A stretch of DNA of 64,000 bases from Sclerodactyla briareus (GCA_026419785.1 JAODTK010003777.1:286501-350500), one strand, 5' to 3'; counted from the first letter of the stretch, positions 1 through 13,854 are shown. A program made the numbers and translations. The notes: a model not told the origin generated them from the sequence alone.

Positions 1-615
1 CCACACCATAAATGTTGAGATTCTGGCATGTTGCCTTGTTGAGACATTTCAATTCACTTTGAGAAATTCAGGGAATCTACTGTATGACAAAATGGAGAGG
101 GGGGGGGGGGAAGGAATGGTGCAAAGGCTGTTTGTAGACCCTACAAAGTAAATGCTGCATTTTTGCGCTATGATGACGAAATAAGGTAACCACTTAGAAA
201 TAGAATGAGAGTATCCTTTAACATTTTTTGAAATTTTTGGTAGATTTTTTTTTTAGATCTATAGTTCGTTTGGTTTGGTAGTTGGTTTTCAAAAGTGCAA
301 ATTTTTCATTGCGTCTCATCGGTGTACTGGAATCGGCTGAAATTCAGTATGGAGGCTTGGCTGCCATAGTATATCGAATGGAGCATACTTTTTAGGCACA
401 CTCCACCAACCCACAGTCTGATCAAGGAAATGTCAAAAGTGCTTACCATTCTTGGAGATCTTCTGTATGTTGAGCCAATACTGGAGGCGAGGCGGCTGAA
501 ATCCTGGATGGACACCTTCCCTGCAGTAGGATAATCTAAGAGGAGTCAAACGTTTGTTCAACCAGTGAAAAAGGGGTATGAGGAAGGCATGCATGGAGGG
601 AGTGATGGGCTGTGA

Positions 616-1265
616 TGTTACAGACTATGTCTATAGGACACCAGGAAAGTATGTCATTGATGGGAACGTGTTACAGACTATGTCTATAGGACACCAGGAA
701 AGTATGTCATTGATGGGAACGTGTTACAGACTATGTCTATAGGACACCAGGAAAGTAATGTCATTGATGGGAATGTGTTACAGACTATGTCTATAGGACA
801 CCAGGAAGTATGTCATTGATGGGAACGTGTTACAGACTATGTCTATAGGACACCAGGAAAGTAGGTCATTGATGGGAACGTGTTACAGACTATGTCTATA
901 GGACACCAGGAAAGTATGTCATTGATGGGAATGTGTTACAGACTATGTCTATAGGACACCAGGAAAGTAATGTCATTGATGGGAAAGTGTTACAGACTAT
1001 GTCTATAGGACACAGGAAAGTATGTCATTGATGGGAATGTGTTACAGACTATGTCTATAGGACACCAGGAAAGTATGTCATTGATGGGAATGTGTTACAG
1101 ACTATGTCTATAGGACACCAGGAAAGTATGTCATGATGGGAATGTGTTACAGACTATGTCTATAGGACACCAGGAAAGTATGTCATTGGTGGGAACGTGT
1201 TACAGACTATGTCTATAGGACACCAGGAAAGTATGTCATTGATGGGAATGTGTTACAGACTATGT
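616..1265. repeat. 53-bp minisatellite, about 12 copies
   Basis: Unit of 53 bases beginning TGTTACAGACTATGTCTATA and ending ATTGATGGGAACG, repeated about 12 times plus a partial copy. Starts fall at about 616, 669, 722, 776, 828, 881, 934 and so on. Copies differ by a C/T change at AACG/AATG and by scattered single-base indels. No frame is conserved. Confidence 0.97.
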
Positions 1266-2850
1266 GTCTAATGTCTATGGGTTACAAGGTTTCTCAAAGA
1301 ATTTGAATATAGCTCGAATAGAATTGCTACAGCTCCACAAACAGTGTCGGAGTCCAGTTAATCCGAGTTCTCAACATCCGAGTTTGAGTCCTCATGTTCA
1401 AGTCTGGAGTCCCTATTACAACTTGACATTTCTGCAGAAATGAAAAGTATATGGTTCAAAACAGCAAGTTACTGCAGTTAGTTGTTGCCCCATCCGTCAC
1501 AAACAGAGTATATTATAATATTGGCCATAATCACTCATGCAAGATTTTATCAGCTTCCACACATACCTGTTCTAGGTTGGATTCATCATCAAAGAAATTT
1601 ATAACAATAGCCACGTAATTTCAAATTGCACTGCCGAAACAATTAGGAAATGAATGTCCCAAACAACTCCTACAACCCCACCTGATTTCCTCACCTCCAA
1701 CTGTTTACAAACTCTAGGACCATAGTATGTTTCCAGACAGCAGTTACCACGTTGAAGTATTATGTTCATTGCATTTCAGGAACATCACCATTCTCATCGT
1801 TTTTGCAGACAGGCTAGGCTAGCAGTGTGGTCTCATGAGGATGCCACCTCTGCTGACAAGCACAGTCAGTCAGTCGAACGTACTACAGTATTGATTGACT
1901 TCATATTTGAAATGACATTGAGAACACGAGCGTAGTAACTCTGGACAAGTCCCAGAGTCCAACAAGCCAGTACTAGTTCAAGTCATTGGAGCCAGAGTCC
2001 GCGTCCTCCAACACTGTCCCCAAACACATTCGTCTTGGCAACAAGTCCCCCCCCCCATCAAATTCTTCACCCATTGCTTTTTGGGCATGTATGGTGATTG
2101 CTGGCATCTGTTGCATCCGGCTCCATGCAATTCTCTAGAGAAACCAAGTAGCTGCCATAGATGTTAGGCTTGACTTGTTAAGCAGGAGAGACGAAAACAT
2201 CAACAATTTAATAAGAGAGTCACACAAGCCATTAGGAAAAGCTAGGCCATGACTGGCCAACTAGTACATCAAATGAATTCCAAGAAGCATCAAAATCCTG
2301 TGAAGTGTTGAAGAAAAACCCGAATGCATAAAAAAATATTGCACTCTCTCTTCCTAGGAGGTTTAGGGGATGCATGTCTGATCCGCAAAAACTAGTGGCA
2401 ATGGAAAACAATAAATTCCGCAAGGGCTCGGGAATGTGTTGTTGTCTGGTAAGCCTACCCTGTTTCCTCACTCAGGAGACAGGTCAAAGAATCGAGGAAC
2501 GTTAGGGATCGAACAGAGGAACTCTAACCTACTGTCTTCAAGACCGATCAAGAGTGCAGACCTGGAAACACAATTGTGTCATCTGCAAATCTCTCTCACC
2601 TAATACAAAATAAGGCAAACACTACTTCTTTGGCAGTACCTAATATGTGTAGGGGTAACCCTTCACTGATGGCAACTTGCAGATCGCCTATCCTCTCTTC
2701 TCCTTCCCTGCTCCTGCATCTCTCTGCTCCAAATCCCCCAAGCTGAGTGCCCATCGAGAAACACGGGTAGCAAATTTTTGACGCTTTGATCCAATCCTAC
2801 TGGAATTTTGAACTAAGGCTGGACTTGCAGTTTTGATGGGCAAGGTCTTG
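1266..2850. other. No gene recognised
   Basis: Mixed-composition sequence with short open frames only. A poly(C) run lies near 2047. I see no domain, RNA gene or repeat structure. Confidence 0.6.
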
Positions 2851-2859
2851 GCCTTCACG

Positions 2860-3077
2860 TCATGTTTGTTCTGTTACGCGGTGGATTTGAGCATGGGTTT
2901 CTAGGGATTCTGTTTTGGGAATATTGGCAAACAATTCTTGTCGTTCGGCTTGTTGAGCATTCGTGAAAGTTTTTCCCGCTCCTCCCAGTTTCGAGAAAGG
3001 GTACAGATTGTGGAGTTCGTTGATCGCTCCGTACATGTGCGGGCCTGGAGCCAGGTTGGAATAGTTTAAACCCCTGT
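2860..3077 (-). CDS. Possible coding exon, unrecognised
   Basis: Between a plausible acceptor (GTATTTCTTCTACTAAAG) and TGA at 2860-2862 there is an open frame with protein-like composition: GLNYSNLAPGPHMYGAINEL, then FSKLGGAGKTFTNAQQAERQ and SLETHAQIHRVTEQT. Another frame directly after the stop stays open (HDVKAKTLPIKTASPALVQN), so a frame break like those in the two genes is conceivable. It shows no membrane segment, cysteine pattern or domain that I know. It could be the end of a small gene, a transposon-derived exon, or chance. Confidence 0.3.
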
Positions 3078-3079
3078 CT

Positions 3080-4385
3080 TTAGTAGAAGAAATACGGTAT
3101 ACCAAAACTGCGTACTATTTGCTATTATGTGACACATATGGTAATCCCAAAAGCAGGATGGTAATGCAGGTACACCCTGCCTGACTGTGTCAGAAGAAGA
3201 GGCAAGTCATCCCTGGTTTTTCAACCACGTTTGCATAATGTATGGTACTGGTTTCAGCGGAAGTGGCTCACTGCAACGCAGATCAAAAAATTTCAATTGA
3301 GACTCCTCACCTGCGTAATACGAAGAGAAGCCACCACCAGAGCCAAATTGGCGACCCAAAATCGCCTGTTCCTGATGTCACTGGTGACAGATTCCCTGTC
3401 TCTCTGTCAACAGGCAAGGTAATCTACATCTTTTTTGCAAATCATGCATTTTTCCACAGTCAGAATCCTGGTAAGTGGTGAAAAGAAATGCCTACCAAAA
3501 ATTGATAGGCCCATATTATGCATAATCCTTATTCCTAACAGCTTGTCTGAAGTGTAAGGTGACTCTCTTTTTAAAATTCTACATCTCTGGTCAAGCCCTA
3601 ATATCATATCCCTACAGGGAGGTAGGCCAAGTAACAAAAAAAAAAAAATAGTTTTCTCGTCCTAACTTCGCGGAAATTTTTGAGGCTGAGCCTTTTTTTT
3701 TTTTTTTTCTTTTGCTCTCAGACAGATCCAGAATCCCATATTGAGTACGGTATTCGCGTACAGCAGTTCTGAAATGATCCTGAAGGCTTCTCTTTTTCTT
3801 TTATTTCCCTGAGGTTATACCCCCTAGAGGCCACAAAGCCATCCCAAAATTTCCTTACATAGTTTGCATGGCATACATAGTAACCTTTTTTTCCTTTAAA
3901 ACACCATATTCTTTCATCTCAAGAAAATTTATCAGTGGAAGTTGTCAAAAAAAAAAAAATGACAATTATCTAAAAGCATGCGGGCGGACGAGAAACTGCT
4001 TTTTTTTTTTACTTGGCCCTAATTATTGAGAGAGAGTTTTGGCCAGGCCCTAGTAGTGATGAGCAATATGTGACCATTCCCGCCTTGTCCCGGTGCTGAG
4101 GAGGTTTGCACATTCCTTTCAAAGAACACATGTTAGAATCCTAAAAGCCCTGTTAAATGTTTTGAATTACAACTAGCGTGTGAAAGGCAGGACAGGTATA
4201 CTATCGTATTTTCTTAAACCAGAATACCCAAAGCTTAGAGCAATTTCCAGCTAACTAGTTCATAGGCACTAAAATTCCCAACTAATTATTTTGATCAAAA
4301 TAGTATGCCATTAGGTGATAACTAGACAATTAAAGAAAAAAAGTTCATCCATACACACTTGTGACTTTTTTTTGTATTTTTTAAG
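3080..4385. other. No gene recognised; several A/T homopolymers
   Basis: Contains poly(A) and poly(T) runs at about 3637, 3693, 3947 and 4002. The overlapping 63 and 79-codon plus-strand frames near 3231-3481 show no recognisable protein. Confidence 0.55.
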
Positions 4386-4580
4386 CATGAATGCCTGTGG
4401 CCTAGTGGTTAAGGCTCCGGACTTGTGATCCAAATATTTGGGTTCGAATCCAGCCGTGGTGTGCTTGGCATTCCCCTGATCTTGATTTTGCTGTACACCC
4501 ATGTCTGTGAAGGGGAGGAGATATAACCAAAACCAGAGTGATATTGTGCATAATATATCAGAACATTGTTATCATTGTTG
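4386..4580 (+). mobile_element. tRNA-derived SINE
   Basis: Has an A-box-like TGGCCTAGTGG (about 4396) and a perfect B-box GGTTCGAATCC (about 4441) at tRNA spacing, with a D-arm GCC...GGC and a T-arm. The 5' GCCTGTG has no complementary 3' acceptor strand and the anticodon stem is broken, so this is not a working tRNA. An unrelated tail follows to about 4580. This is the layout of a tRNA-headed SINE; the right border is approximate. Confidence 0.6.
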
Positions 4581-7500
4581 GGGAATAATTACCAATTCAC
4601 GAACCTTTTAAAGAATTATAACTGGGATGACGACATAAGGGGTTTGAAAATCACGAAGCATACCCTATTATAACGCCACACAGGTTGTAATCAAAATCCC
4701 CCCCCCCCCCCCCCCGGTTTCCAATTCGAAAATAGGCCCGCAGATGTTGTTTTCATCATTCATCATATTTCAAAAATTTTCTGGAGAAATGTGAAAAAAT
4801 GAGAGGGAAAACCTTCTATGTATGGTCATTTTTACAAGTTGCCATGTTTGCATGTCATGTTGCCGAGCAGTTAACATCCTCTGTCAAAATTTACAGTAGT
4901 TCCATCTTCGGATTACTCAACAATATTGTAACAAGTGCAAAATACTTTTAAAGCTATACATGAATTAGTTTGATACCATGTGCAGATTTTCAGGGGGTTG
5001 AGTCATTTGGGAAGTACGATTCAAAAGAATCGTTGGCATAATACATTCAGGATATAATATATATAGTAATATCCTATGAGGTGGGCTGTGATAATCAAGG
5101 TGAAATCGCGTACGATAAGACCATGCAGTTGTCCTCGACCCCCCCCACCCCACCCCCCCCCCCCCCCCAATTATAATTTGACTGTGTCATAATGACCTAG
5201 GGCCTACAGGAAGATGAGGACAACTTTAGGCATGGTCATTATATACCAGAATGAAAGGTGATATTTGGAGTTGAACTTTTGACAATTATCGATCCAGGCC
5301 TAACAATCTCGCGCAGTAACGACCAAAAGCAGTACTTCAAATTAGCACTGACGCAGGTTGGACGCGATATGGGGCAAACACAAAATTGCACACTGTGACA
5401 AAAGTTGTTGTTGATCGCTACATTCCAAGTTTTCCCAACTATATTTGTATCATCTCCAGCCAGTGTTTAGTACTAGAACCTGTTATATTTCACCTCTACA
5501 TACCGTATTCATTCCGCTAAGTGCCCGGCGCTCGCAAAGTTTCAGGATGGGCGTTTACGAGAGTATAACTTTTACCGAAATTATTTTTCCATAATAATAT
5601 TGGGAGGGGCGGGTGGTGAGGGCGGTAGATGCACTGCATGTTGGAATAGCGATACATTTTTTTGCTTCAACATGTGCGATATTTTGAATGGCTGTTTATG
5701 TACATAGTGTTCCAATTTTTGAGTAATTGTTGCAATTTCTGCAGCCCATGTGGGCGCTTACGCTTGGGTGGGTGCTTACGGGAGATGGGCGCTACGCGGA
5801 ATGAATACGGTACTAAACATACATACATACATAGGTCATGTGGTATTTATGAATAGTGCATATTAAAAAAGGCTACTGACAGATGACAAATCCCTATAAA
5901 AAGACCATGTTTAGTAGTTTATTGTTCCTTTAAAAAACTCATATTATCCTGCTAATGTAGGTATTGTTACCGTATACTCACAAAAAGAGGGGGACTGCGA
6001 TTTCTCTCACAATATGTATTTTGGATCATTTTTTCCATTGAATATTACAGGTATTTTCCGATTAGTTGGAGAGTTCCACTCATCAACTTTAGGCCAAGTA
6101 AACTAAAAACATGTTCACGTCCGGGCTTTTTTGACAATGCGGAGGCTGCATTCTTTTTTGGGGGCGACCCGACCATTGCTTATCAAGATGTTAACCAGAT
6201 GGGTGTCCCACATTAGCTCGAACAATACTCGCCATTCATACCCAGAAATTGCATGATAACCATTTCTAGGTAAGATGGAACATGAGAACATACCAAACTT
6301 AGACAAGTTTGCAAAGAGGAAAAGAAGCGTGTCGAAGCAGGGTTTTGTCACTTGACCTCTCTCAGAGGAGGCAGCCTTTTTTATTCTTTTTATTTTATGG
6401 TTCTACAGGGTCACCTAACCTAAAACATGCTTCAAATTGTTCCTTTGTCAAGAGCCAAACTGGATTTCATGGAGTTGTTTTTCAAACAAATATTCTTTCA
6501 AAAAAAGTTATGGCGAGAATGAAAAAAGAAGAAGAAATTGTCAAAATCCTCGCGAAAGGATGCGGGCGGAACGCTAAACATTAAATTATTTTTTATTTGC
6601 TACTTGTGAGTGACTAGGGTAGATTGTTTCTGGCACACTTTAATAACATGATGGCACAGAAAGTATTCATGTTCACAGGGATGTAGCTACACTGGTCGTG
6701 CTGGTTGGTGGTAGCCAGCACTCAGCTGACCAGCCAGCACTCACAGCTAATTTAGGTCCTGCCAACCAGCAATCAAAATAAATTCATAATTTTACCACTT
6801 ACTGTAAAACAACAGTTGAATGCAATAATTGTCACTTGATTAGTAAATCAACTGCAATTGGTGCTAATTTTAGCCGCCCAAAATTTGGCTTATAATCAGT
6901 GCGTATGCCATGCCAGACAGCGCAATCAACAAAAGCCAATTAGCCAGACTCAGTACTTGTGATCCGGTAACAATGAAACATTCCCAAACTAGCTTAAATC
7001 GATAGCCTGAACAGTGAACATGTTCACAAACTGTGAATTCAGGCATCTACATCCTATCTGACGGTACTGCAGTCAGTAAACGTTGGTGTTCACAAACTAA
7101 TTCAGGCACCTACATCGTCATACCGGACAGTACCAGTCAGTATAGTACAGTACTCGTGAGTTTGATCTATCGTGAAGTCGATCAGTGGGATAAAATATTA
7201 TTAGCAATGCGTACAGCACGCATGAATTGAATAAACTCTGTATCAATATTCATAAAACTGAGTGCATTTTTTGAGAAATGTCTACCCTATCACTCGAGAA
7301 CGCAAATTTACGATTTCACCCAAAACTGAGGTAAATCTGGTTCAGACTGGTTGCACAACACACGTTTCAAACAGCCCTAATAACAGAAACAGATCAGAAT
7401 ATTTCTCTGATTTTTTTCTTCAAATCACATGCCAAAAGACAAATTTCATCAGTCATATTTTCATGTTTCAAACTTTTGTTCATGTTCATCAGCAATTGCA

Positions 7501-8470
7501 CCACTCACCACATTGATTGACTCACGATAACTAACTTATTCCTAAGTTGCTGAGCTGTGAAATAGTGACTGACTTTAGCCTAGGCATTCCATTCTCAGTA
7601 ATTATTCTTTGGAAATGAAGCAAACTGTGGCATATGGAAGCATGTGATCCAATATAAAACGAGGCTGCCAATTATGTTGTATTTTGCGGTTTTGTTCCGC
7701 ATAGTAAAAATTGATGCATATTTGATATGTAGGTGATTGACTCAAGATCACTCCATTATACACGTCCATTACCTTCGGTGTTTAGCACAACCCAAAACTG
7801 AGTTTCGCACGTTGCCTAGCCTATATGGCAATGACTGACACTGACGGACTCATGATCACTATAGGCTTACCCGATAGTCTTTGGTTACTGCTGCGAGTGA
7901 AGGCGGTTGAACCTTAGCCTAACTCAACGTTAGGGATTAGGCCTAGGCCTAAATTAGGCTAGGCCTAGGATCATACCACACCATCAGTTGTGCTGTGACA
8001 GTGTGAGCACTGTGAGCCTGTGATTACTGAGAGTGAGAACTTTAATTGAGCTGCTCGAGACAATTTCAGAATGATTTAGGCCTAACAGTTGGTCACTTAC
8101 TAGGGCCTAGTTATTACAATGTTATGGTTTTACCAAACATTAACCCATTCAGAGCTTAGTTTCTTTCGTCAGCAACCTGCAAATAGTCAACGATGAACCA
8201 TCATCAGCGTGATCAGGCAGCTTGTCCTTATCTGAATTTAACATTACAACAATGACGTATGTGACATGAAAAGGAGGATCCGAGACACAATTTGCTGTTT
8301 GGTGAATGGGTTGACGCTAGCGAATATCGAACTTTGAACCCTATCTACCACGGAAGTCCTATTATTAACTGGAAGTCGGGTGTCGCGTATGCGCTATACT
8401 GGAAAAAATGCCTCATACGGATTGCGTAAAATGCACTACCACTCCCAGAACAAAGAAACGCGGTAATGTC
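4581..8470. other. No gene recognised
   Basis: AT-rich sequence with poly(C) runs at 4699-4717 and 5141-5168, a short direct duplication (TGTTCACAAACT and ATTCAGGCA-CTACATC, near 7020 and 7087), and clustered palindromic AGGCCTA motifs at 7935-7972. Open frames are short and unrecognised. Confidence 0.5.
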
Positions 8471-8471
8471 G

Positions 8472-8546
8472 TTCTTCGTTCTTCTTCTTCTTCTTCTTCT
8501 TCTTCTTCTTCTTCTTCTTCTTCTTCTTCTTCTAATTTCTTCTTCT
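8472..8546. repeat. (CTT)n microsatellite
   Basis: About 20 near-perfect CTT repeats. The arginine-rich minus-strand frame over it is an artefact. Confidence 0.97.
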
Positions 8547-8628
8547 GGCTTTAATCTCTCATTGAAGTAGGGTCGCCTGTACGGTGCGGATGGCTGTCCT
8601 CCATGGAGTCCATACAGTCCTCCATTCA

Positions 8629-8649
8629 ATAATAATAATAATAATAATA

Positions 8650-8690
<41 letters not shown>

Positions 8691-8741
8691 TAATAATAAT
8701 AATATAATAATAATAAATAATAATAATAATAATAATAATAA
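8629..8741. repeat. (AAT)n microsatellite
   Basis: AAT/ATA repeats with a few single-base interruptions over about 110 bases. Confidence 0.97.
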
Positions 8742-9004
8742 TTTTAAAAAAAGGGGAAGATTAAACATTATACATTATTGAAGGTCTAACCAGGTCTTTT
8801 ACAACTTTCCTTTCATTCTTGGTGGGACCTTCTTATTACAGACTACTCTAGCCACTCTTCTCCATCGTTCAATCCGCTTGAATTCTCTATTCTACTTCCT
8901 TCTGTGACCTACCATCATCCTGGACTGTTGAGCCTAGATACTTGAACTGCACATTTCGGGACAGTTTCTCCCTGCTTCTCCACTTTCCCTGCTCCTCCAC
9001 CCAT

Positions 9005-9150
9005 ATACACAGGTAGTGGTGGCGCCAGGATTCCTCGACGGGGGGTCCGAGTTCCCCGACGGGGGGTCCAAGTTCCCCGACGAGGTTCACCCTACCCCCT
9101 AGGTCAAAACCTGCATTTTTTATGTTTTCCATTTTTCTTGAAAAAATAAA
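9005..9150 (+). repeat. Dispersed repeat, copy matching 43040-43320
   Basis: GGCGCCAGGATTCCTCGACG, then repeated GTTCCCCGACGGGGGGTCC, CACCCTACCCC, and CAT-T6-ATGTTTTCCATTTTTCTT. The same order appears in reverse orientation at 43040-43320. Related CCCCGACG-GGGAA sequence is also at 9805-9865. A dispersed element of unknown class. Confidence 0.65.
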
Positions 9151-10993
9151 ACAAAAAAATGAAATACACATTGTGGAGGGCAATGTTTACTCTCAGTACT
9201 TCCCACTCAATCAGGCGCCAATAGTAGAATAGAGTCAGGTATTCCCGATAACTGCACAGGAATTACCTGGGCACTGCGTCAGTGCGTCGTGAAAACACAC
9301 TACTCTACACAGAGGCAAAACAGTGGTAGACGGCAGATCTGAACGAGTCATCCTCCCCAAAAGAATTGTAACGTTAATCTCTTGCAGGGCATTTCGAAAA
9401 ATATCCATAAGGTTGTGTATCCATCTAGGGTTATGCCAGATTGTAGAGTTCTGCGGAAGATGGATATGCTGATCTAAACTCGAGCGAGGAACCTGGCAAT
9501 GATATGAAAAAGATGTGAGGCATGGGCGTCAACGGGTGGGGGACGGGGGACATGTTCCCCCCCCCCCACTTTCTGACAATGCTCCCATTGACTTAATCTT
9601 TTTCACACAGTAAAATTTGAAATGTGGCCATATCCCCCCACTTTTGAGAGGGTGCTGACGCTCACGTACCATGTGAGGCGCGCGAGGCGCGCCGGAAATT
9701 TTCAGCTTTAATATAGGAACTTTCACTAGTATAAAGAAGGTTGGAAATATATACTGTCGGGGCAAAATGCCCTCGTCCGGGGTTGGTACCTTTTATAGGC
9801 GAACTTACTCGGGCTCCCCGACGAGATGGGAAAAATTCCCCGACGGGGAAACCCTGGCGCAACCCTTGTACAAACAGGTGCTCTAGCTGTCTTCTTCCTG
9901 ATGATTCTCATGCTCTTTGCTCCAGGCTTTCTCTTCATGGCTCCAGTCTCTGCCCCGCCTCTTTCTTGACCCGTGCAAAGACCACATCGTCTGCAAACAT
10001 CATCTCCCATGGTGATTCCCTTCGGACTCCCTCAGTCAGAGAGTCTATGGGAATGCAAGTACTGAGCAGGCGTTATACAATGTAAGCAACAAAACTAATT
10101 GATGAGCGAATGCAAGAGATGAAGACAAGTCTGATACGTTGATAACTGAAATTCACAACTGGATGACCATCATCATAGTGACCAAGAAAACGCACGGGAC
10201 ACGCTAATGCACTTCAATTAGGTATTTGGCTCCGGAATCGAAGGTTCTGCCTATCGAGGTAAGATGCCTACAGTGGTTAGTTCAAGAAATTTTTGCGCTT
10301 AGTACAAAAGTGAAGATGACTGAAACCTTGCTGCTTGGTTAGGAAGAAAACACCATTATACACACAGTGACAGAGATCCTTGAAATAATGGGGCATTAAT
10401 AGCGTGGTATTGTTGAGAGAGTTGATAAGGAATCTATTCAGTTTGCCATAATTTGTGATGGAACACAGAATTAATCCGGAAAAGAGAAAGAGGGCATTTG
10501 CATTCGTTACATTACATCAAGTTTTCAGACTTGCGAAGATTTTATTGGGCTATAAATCAAGGCGACACAACAGGTGCAGGACTCGCTAGGATGTTACAAG
10601 ATGTTTGCTGAGAGTGCATTTACCAGTGGCATGCATGAAAGCGCAAACATATGACGGGGCCGGAAATATGGACGGCGAATACAACTGATCAGGTAAATGT
10701 AGTTGGGGACCAACCTCTATGCATATAAACACATTGTGGTGCACATATGTGTCACATTTGGTGACTTCCAAGTCTATTGAAAAATCGATTACAATGTGGG
10801 ATGCCGTCGATTTGTTCAAGAGCTCAGGAAATTTTCCAATCGTTCTGTAAAATTCAGAGAACTTACTCAACCTGCTTCAGAGGAAACAATGTACTGGAAC
10901 CAATTTGCCCAAACAAGATGTCTGACCCGTGTGTCTGCGGTCCATATCATATCAGTAGTTAGACAATTACGCAGCAGCGTTACTTGCTCGTTT

Positions 10994-11002
10994 GTGTATT
11001 CC

Positions 11003-11043
<41 letters not shown>

Positions 11044-11062
11044 TGCAGTTGTTGTTGTTCAA
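10994..11062. repeat. (GTT)n microsatellite
   Basis: GTT repeats with one GAT interruption. The valine/leucine frames here are artefacts. Confidence 0.95.
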
Positions 11063-11889
11063 CTGACATGTGCTCCCAGCACATATTAATGGGAACCCCA
11101 ACGGTGCCTCAACTGCCCAAAGTGCGGTGCAGGAAGGTGAAGATCATAATTGTGTCTGGGATATGCAAATATTCCCGGCAATCTGGGGGTTACATCTGTG
11201 AAACAAATTCGAGTACGATCCGCGCGAACCCATGGTCGCGCTTCGCTTAGATAGTCACGTCCCCACCAATTTTCAAAACAAAACGGCCCGCCTTGCCGCC
11301 CGGGCCAGCAAGAAGGTGAACTATCCTTGCGAGATGCTGACATCCCTTCTCAGTCTTTGTTCGATCACTCGCTCCCAGATCTTCCTGGTGTTTGACATCA
11401 CTACATCTGTAGTTCACGCATTCTTGGATGTCTCCCTTGCTTCGATAATTGAGATCAACGACACGCATTCGTCCTCCACTCACTAGGCATCAACCAACGC
11501 GGTAATATAGTTACTGTAGGAAAAACATTCTTTATGCTGTTATGAGAGAAAATGGATTATGAGAGAATTAGCGGAAATATCGCTCCAATATCAACATGAG
11601 GCTATTATTGGGGTTTATACGAATGATGCTGCATACTATTGTAGAGAAAATAAAGACGAGGTCCGTGTGTTAATTTCATGGGTATTGCTGTTGTCTATAT
11701 GTTAGTTAAAAAAACGAGAGTTCTTTGGAAGGTTGATTGTTACCAGGTTACTGGCGTTGAAAAAAATGAAGTCCTAGGCCCCAGGTGCCATAGCAGTCAT
11801 CCGCTTTGCTGGGTGGTACGGTGCGCCTCATCATCCCGGCAAGAGGGTAGCCAGGTTTTTATTCCGGATGGGAATGATCCAAGAGGTGG

Positions 11890-12098
11890 CGACAGAACAG
11901 CTGATATGCATAGGTTATATGCACTATTTTCTCACTTAGTGATTGTGTTTAAGGGTGAGTGGGGGAAGGTTCAACGGGAGCCTGGCTCTAGCCACCGTCC
12001 CCTTCTGGCTAAGCCATGATTCGTGGGGATGTGATCGAAGTCTAGTCAGGGAAACGATCAAAACATGTGTGTTCATACAGAGGTGAGAGAAGACGCGA
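11890..12098 (+). repeat. Dispersed repeat pair, copy A
   Basis: Shares with 13855-14050, in the same orientation, the order: GCTGATAT-GCATAG, ACTATTTTCTCACTTAGT-ATTG, CC-CTTCTGGCT-AGCCA-GATT, GAAGTCTAG-TCA and CATACAGAGGTGAGA. Roughly 190 bases, diverged. No coding content. Confidence 0.75.
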
Positions 12099-13030
12099 CA
12101 ATCAGGGACAGACTTTGGCCTTCATATTGTAGTATGTACTGTGTGAGCATGTATTGATCAGACGAGCCGCCTTTAGTAAATGACCATTTGTGGATATTGT
12201 GGTCACTCTCTCTGTGGTATGGCAGACTTGCATTTGTCCATGCATTTATACAACCGACAGGTTAAAACGAAGTACGTCCACGGCGCCCAGTAACTAAATC
12301 AAGGGCACAAGCACTGGGATCGGAGGATGGGGGGGGGGGGATCCAAAATTTTCATGGTGCCTCTATACATAACGTTTTCTAGACACACCACAAACAAAAC
12401 GTAACTGTTATGAACCCCCCTCTCCACTTTTATAGGTGGTTGCGCTCTTGCGGTGAATACTCTGCAGATTACACCCTGGCTAACGTGTTGGCATGAGGGT
12501 GTTGCAGGGATGCAACCACTATACTGGCTCATGAGGCATACACTGTGGCTCTCACATGTTTCGGCAGGGCAAAACCGACGCCATTCTTCCACTGACCGGA
12601 AATTGTATTGTCTGGAAATCGAGAAATCGAATATTACCATTCCCCGCTTCCTCCCGCCGTCTTCACCCCTCTCCTGTCCGCCACCTCCCAAAATATGTCT
12701 CCACACATACACTAGTATATATGTAGGCTAGTCTCTCAGAAAACTGGCATGCCTTGTGAAAGGAAAATCATTTGTTTAGGGCAGCTATGCGCTACTGGTG
12801 CTGCTGTGTACGGCTCTAATAGGAATATGGAATTTATGTGTGATGGATTTGTGGGTGCCGTAAATAGTAGCTCACTAACTCTGTCACAGAAGCAGTTGCG
12901 TACCCACGGAGGGGGGTGGGTCAGAACCCCAATTACCCAAGTGACAAGAATTTTACCACAAAAACTGATTTTTGCAGTTCAGCAGAGGTTTTGCAGCTGT
13001 TATTAGCAAATATTGCAGCAGCATGAGTTT

Positions 13031-13150
13031 AGGGGCCCCAGAAATTGTACTTATTTGCCAACAGGGAGAGTGAGGCCATATGCGAGGGCGCACTTCCCTT
13101 GGGTTCTGACCTCAACCCCCCCCCCCCCTCCCCACAAGACAAAAGGAGCA
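13031..13150 (+). repeat. Dispersed repeat, copy matching 54915-55050
   Basis: CC-AGAAATTG, GCCAACAGGGAGAGTGAGGC, GAGGGCGCACTTCCCTTGGG, then poly(C) and CCCCACAAGACAAA. The same order is at 54915-55050. Confidence 0.6.
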
Positions 13151-13854
13151 CCCAGTACGCGCCTGCACAGAAGCTCATCGTGTGTAATACTGCATGAGCC
13201 TATTTTCGTCGAAAATGATACCTACAGATTGGACCTAATAGTGTAGTGTCTGGACATCCAAGTCGACATCCTGTCCTCGGCGATACAACTATAATTGCGC
13301 AGTGGTGTGTTGCGAAGAAGTATGTGCTGAAGTCTACTGGACGTGAGAGGGCGCTATTGCACTGGTTGCACTAAGTTGCACTTTTTGCAGTAGAAGAGCT
13401 ATCTAGTCAATGTAGAAATCCGTGCTTTCTACCACATGGCATGTATATTTGGGCAGTTGTTCGCCGAAATTTGCCATTTCCATGATAATTTCTTGAAAAG
13501 TTGTGATGAAAACATGCAAATGAGAACATATTTTGTAGTTGAGTGAACCTCCATTTTCCACATTTATAAATAAACCATTATTTCTCCCGAACATTGTTCG
13601 TTTCTCAATTCTCACATTATTTTATGGGGCCCGAAGCGTAACTTGAAGTACAAGCATTATGTTCCAATGAAATTTTGAAGAATAGTCTTAGTTCTTTTTA
13701 CCTTCGAAACACAGTCAATTGAGCAGCCTAGTAATGGATTTTTCAACCCGAAGTCACGAGTGCGACTTGTCCCCATCTCTGTTTTAGTTATAGCATTCTG
13801 CCAGTGGGAGGGGATTCTATAGCTAGGGGAGGGGATGTTCTGAGGGTGTGGCAG

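Noticed and set aside
4386..4465. A functional tRNA gene
   Set aside because: The A- and B-boxes are good but the acceptor stem and anticodon stem do not pair, so a SINE head fits better.
8345..8768. Arginine-rich and tyrosine/isoleucine-rich frames
   Set aside because: Translations of (CTT)n and (AAT)n microsatellites.
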